A stretch of 64,000 nucleotides of DNA from Acestrorhynchus altus (Eukaryota > Chordata > Actinopteri > Characiformes > Acestrorhynchidae). Each line of letters opens with the position of its first letter. Within the stretch, counting starts at the first letter, position 1. Positions 61,480 to 64,000 of this stretch are shown piece after piece. The translations under genes were made by a program, and so were the position numbers. Below the pieces are notes generated by a model. That model made no database searches, had not been told where the DNA came from, and worked only from the letters and a program-made list of their open reading frames with translations. The stretch is from contig CM067507.1 in NCBI GenBank assembly GCA_034509495.1, positions 24,894,300 to 24,958,299 of the forward strand, given 5' to 3'.

Positions 61480-61927
61480 CTCACTCACTCACTCACTCAC
61501 TCACTCACTCACTCACTCACTCACTCACTCACTCACTCACTCACTCACTCACTCACTCACTCACTCACTCACTCACTCACTCACTCACTCACTCACTCAC
61601 TCACTCACTCACTCACTCACTCACTCACTCACTCACTCACTCACTCACTCACTCACTCACTCACTCACTCACTCACTCACTCACTCACTCACTCACTCAC
61701 TCACTCACTCACTCACTCACTCACTCACTCACTCACTCACTCACTCACTCACTCACTCACTCACTCACTCACTCACTCACTCACTCACTCACTCACTCAC
61801 TCACTCACTCACTCACTCACTCACTCACTCACTCACTCACTCACTCACTCACTCACTCACTCACTCACTCACTCACTCACTCACTCACTCACTCACTCAC
61901 TCACTCACTCACTCACTCACTCACTCA
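61480..61927. repeat. (TCAC)n tetranucleotide array, about 448 bp
   Basis: About 112 uninterrupted units. The apparent long open frames through it (LTHS repeats) are a by-product of the 4-base period, which never yields a stop in those frames. Confidence 0.98.
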
Positions 61928-61984
61928 TTCACTCAACATATGGCATCAGAAAGGCGAGAACTATAACACATGGCCCCTATAAAC

Positions 61985-63185
61985 CCTGTTGTTTACATTA
62001 AGGTGAATCCAGAAGAACAAAAATGTCAGGCTGAATTCAGTTACTGTAAACCAGAATGAGCTATTCGACATGATCAACTGACAGAAAGAGAGACAACATG
62101 TTGAAGATGACCACATTTCTCAGAATTATATTACAGATACTATATTACCTATGGAATCAGGTTACGTTTTGCTTTCTCACCTTGTCTGAACAAATACAGT
62201 ACAATAATACTTTTTCTGCAAACACTGATCGTTCTATAGCTGCCCTGTTGATGGTCACATTGAGCTTCCTGACCAGGCTTATTTTATACAACACAAGATT
62301 CACATTAGAATAATGAGAATTACAGCCTAAACAAGTTCAGATATTTGTTAACCAGAAACAAAGCTGTGGCATTTGTGGAGTTTGTCTCTCTCTGCTGGAC
62401 AAACTCTTACACATCCTCAAAACTACACCCCATAGCAAGTATAAGTTCTGATAAGATTTCTCTGTTAATAGTACCAAAACACACATTTTAAGAACTGCTT
62501 AGTGGTTCTCACAGTACTGCTGGTCACAAACATTTTTTTATTAATTTTTTTTGACATTTTATTTAAAATTACGCAGCCTCTTGCATAGATGTTCCTTTAT
62601 TTATATTAACACAAAAGCAGAACACTTTGACATGTAGGCGACGTAACATTGTTAAGTCAATGAGAGGTATGAACTGGGTGTCTTTCACAGTCATAATCAT
62701 GACGTACTGTATACAGTGAGTAGCACAGCACACGCATACACCCATCAAACAAACTCCACGTGGAAAAAAGTCATGAGGTTTCACAATCTACACAATAGAA
62801 AACGATACCTGCTTTGTTACAAATACAGTGAACACACTGTGGTGATGAGTGTTATGTTCTATCTCTAATGTGTAAAATCTCTCATACACATTTTAAAGCA
62901 ACTCCACAGTATGCTAGACAACTCCTGAATAAACAATATGCAGCTGGGAACAAGCTGTACTTTAATTCAAGGTTTATAAACATAAAATAATCATAGGAGC
63001 AATTTGACCAGACTCATAATAACAACATAAGCACTGCCTCTGGCTTTAAAATGTGTGTGCTCCAAATATTTCACTTGGTGTCCCGTGTTTTGTTTATTAT
63101 TTAATAATATAATTTAAACAAATTAAAATCACTTCATATCATTTAACAAAGTGAACATTAAATTAACTGTTAAATGGGAAGGGCT

Positions 63186-63217
<32 letters not shown>

Positions 63218-64000
63218 CATGTTGCAGTCACACTATCATCTAACTCCAGGCTTTAACTCTGTCCCTTTTAAGGTGCTGATCTGGGTTTTCCTCCAAACCG
63301 GTGGGATCTGTGTGAAAGAGAGATAATATTTTAATTACAGTGACAGCACCTGAATGGGAATTATCATAAGCCTCCAACAAGAGACACTGTCTTTCTAACA
63401 AAATATCTACGGTGCCTTTCCTTTCTAATACACTTAGTAAAGATGAACGAAAACATCCATGAAAAATAGTCACTGATCTTACAGACAACACGTGCAACAT
63501 AATTCATTAAGCATCATATCACCACTGATTTGATGGATCGATTCTATATCAAATCCTTTAGGCATTTTTTAACTTAAAAAACTTCAACTTCAGTTTTTAA
63601 CTTCAGCTCCACAAACTGCAGTGATAAAATATGCTACTGGACTAACTGGCGTATAAGCTAATCATCACAACTCATGTTGTTCATCCCATAATAAGCCAAA
63701 CAGATCCTCCTCAGAGTCAAATCAACTCATAATAATACTGTTCTGTCTCAACAGTTTTCTCTGAAGCACAGGCTACTTTAGTTACAGCTGAGAATTTTAA
63801 CATGTTTTCTTTTTATCTGCCAGAGATGTTATTATATGAACGGGTGAATATGGGTTGTTGGGTCACTGTAAAGATATATTTCACCCTTAATAGAGGACAA
63901 TTCAACGTTTCTAACTGTGTGATTATTATGACATAAATGTACATCGTTATTCAAGTGTTTTGGTTTTTCTTTTTTCTGTCGGTGAAAACACCAACTCCAG
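61985..64000. other. upstream intergenic DNA, no gene seen
   Basis: AT-rich, with a (GA)n tract at 63187-63210. In human the next gene upstream of SDC2 is PTDSS1, but no exon of it was recognised here. Confidence 0.6.

Noticed and set aside
61376..61982. Open frames of 178-196 codons with (LTHS)n repeats
   Set aside because: They are read through a (TCAC)n microsatellite; a 4-base period without stop words gives open frames by chance. No start context or domain.
63240..63500. 86-codon minus frame upstream of sdc2, considered as a ptdss1 exon
   Set aside because: The sequence shows none of the multi-pass membrane pattern of phosphatidylserine synthase and no splice support.
1..64000. CRISPR arrays, prokaryotic operons, phage or plasmid modules
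   Set aside because: Spliced vertebrate genes, microsatellites and fish transposons show this is animal nuclear DNA; repeats are tandem or dispersed, not spacer-separated.

Overview
The window is vertebrate, most likely teleost (ray-finned fish), nuclear DNA. It has short coding exons with consensus splice sites, long AT-rich introns, many dinucleotide and tetranucleotide microsatellites, and several families of fish-type Tc1/mariner, hAT-like, LINE and tRNA-derived SINE relics. No bacterial-style operons, CRISPR arrays or intact transposase genes were seen. The species cannot be named from the sequence.

Two host genes are supported, both on the minus strand, head to tail. (1) sdc2 (syndecan-2) is complete. 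Five coding exons lie at 59925-59869, 31604-31496, 29068-28911, 27689-27551 and 27237-27074. All splice sites are AG/GT, the exon phases fit throughout, and together they encode 208 aa plus a TAA stop. The first exon is only 57 coding bases (signal peptide) and lies 28 kb upstream of the second. A 3' UTR probably runs to an AATAAA at 24771-24766. (2) cpq (carboxypeptidase Q, also called plasma glutamate carboxypeptidase) is present only as its 5' part. Three coding exons (19484-19040, 18927-18720, 18609-18402) give the first 287 residues in frame. The exons for the zinc-binding catalytic core were not found and should lie below position 1. The cpq start codon follows a splice acceptor directly, so a non-coding 5' exon is expected, probably in the GC-rich patch at about 20.4-20.6 kb. 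SDC2 and CPQ are also adjacent and co-oriented in human (8q22), so this is conserved synteny.

Layout: 1-18.4 kb is the partial downstream cpq intron, with a 5'-truncated LINE, MITEs and a Tc1 relic. 18.4-19.5 kb holds the cpq coding exons and 19.5-20.6 kb the cpq 5' region. 20.6-24.7 kb is intergenic, with a TIR-to-TIR dead Tc1 element. 24.7-31.6 kb holds the sdc2 3' UTR and exons 5 to 2. 31.6-59.87 kb is the giant sdc2 intron 1, full of nested repeats. 59.87-60.25 kb is sdc2 exon 1, 5' UTR and promoter region. 60.25-64 kb is upstream intergenic DNA with a 448-bp perfect (TCAC)n array.

The most interesting signal is that sdc2 intron 1 has (GT)n repeats on the transcript strand almost touching both of its splice sites: (GT)20 starts 14 nt after the exon 1 donor, and (GT)36 followed by T8 sits just before the exon 2 acceptor. 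The second resembles the (TG)mTn tract of CFTR that controls exon skipping. Here the exon at risk carries the main glycosaminoglycan attachment cluster. Other points of note are foldback MITEs, a TIR element with an unusually GC-rich possibly captured interior, and hAT-like MITEs with TCTAGA-core target duplications, one nested in another repeat.
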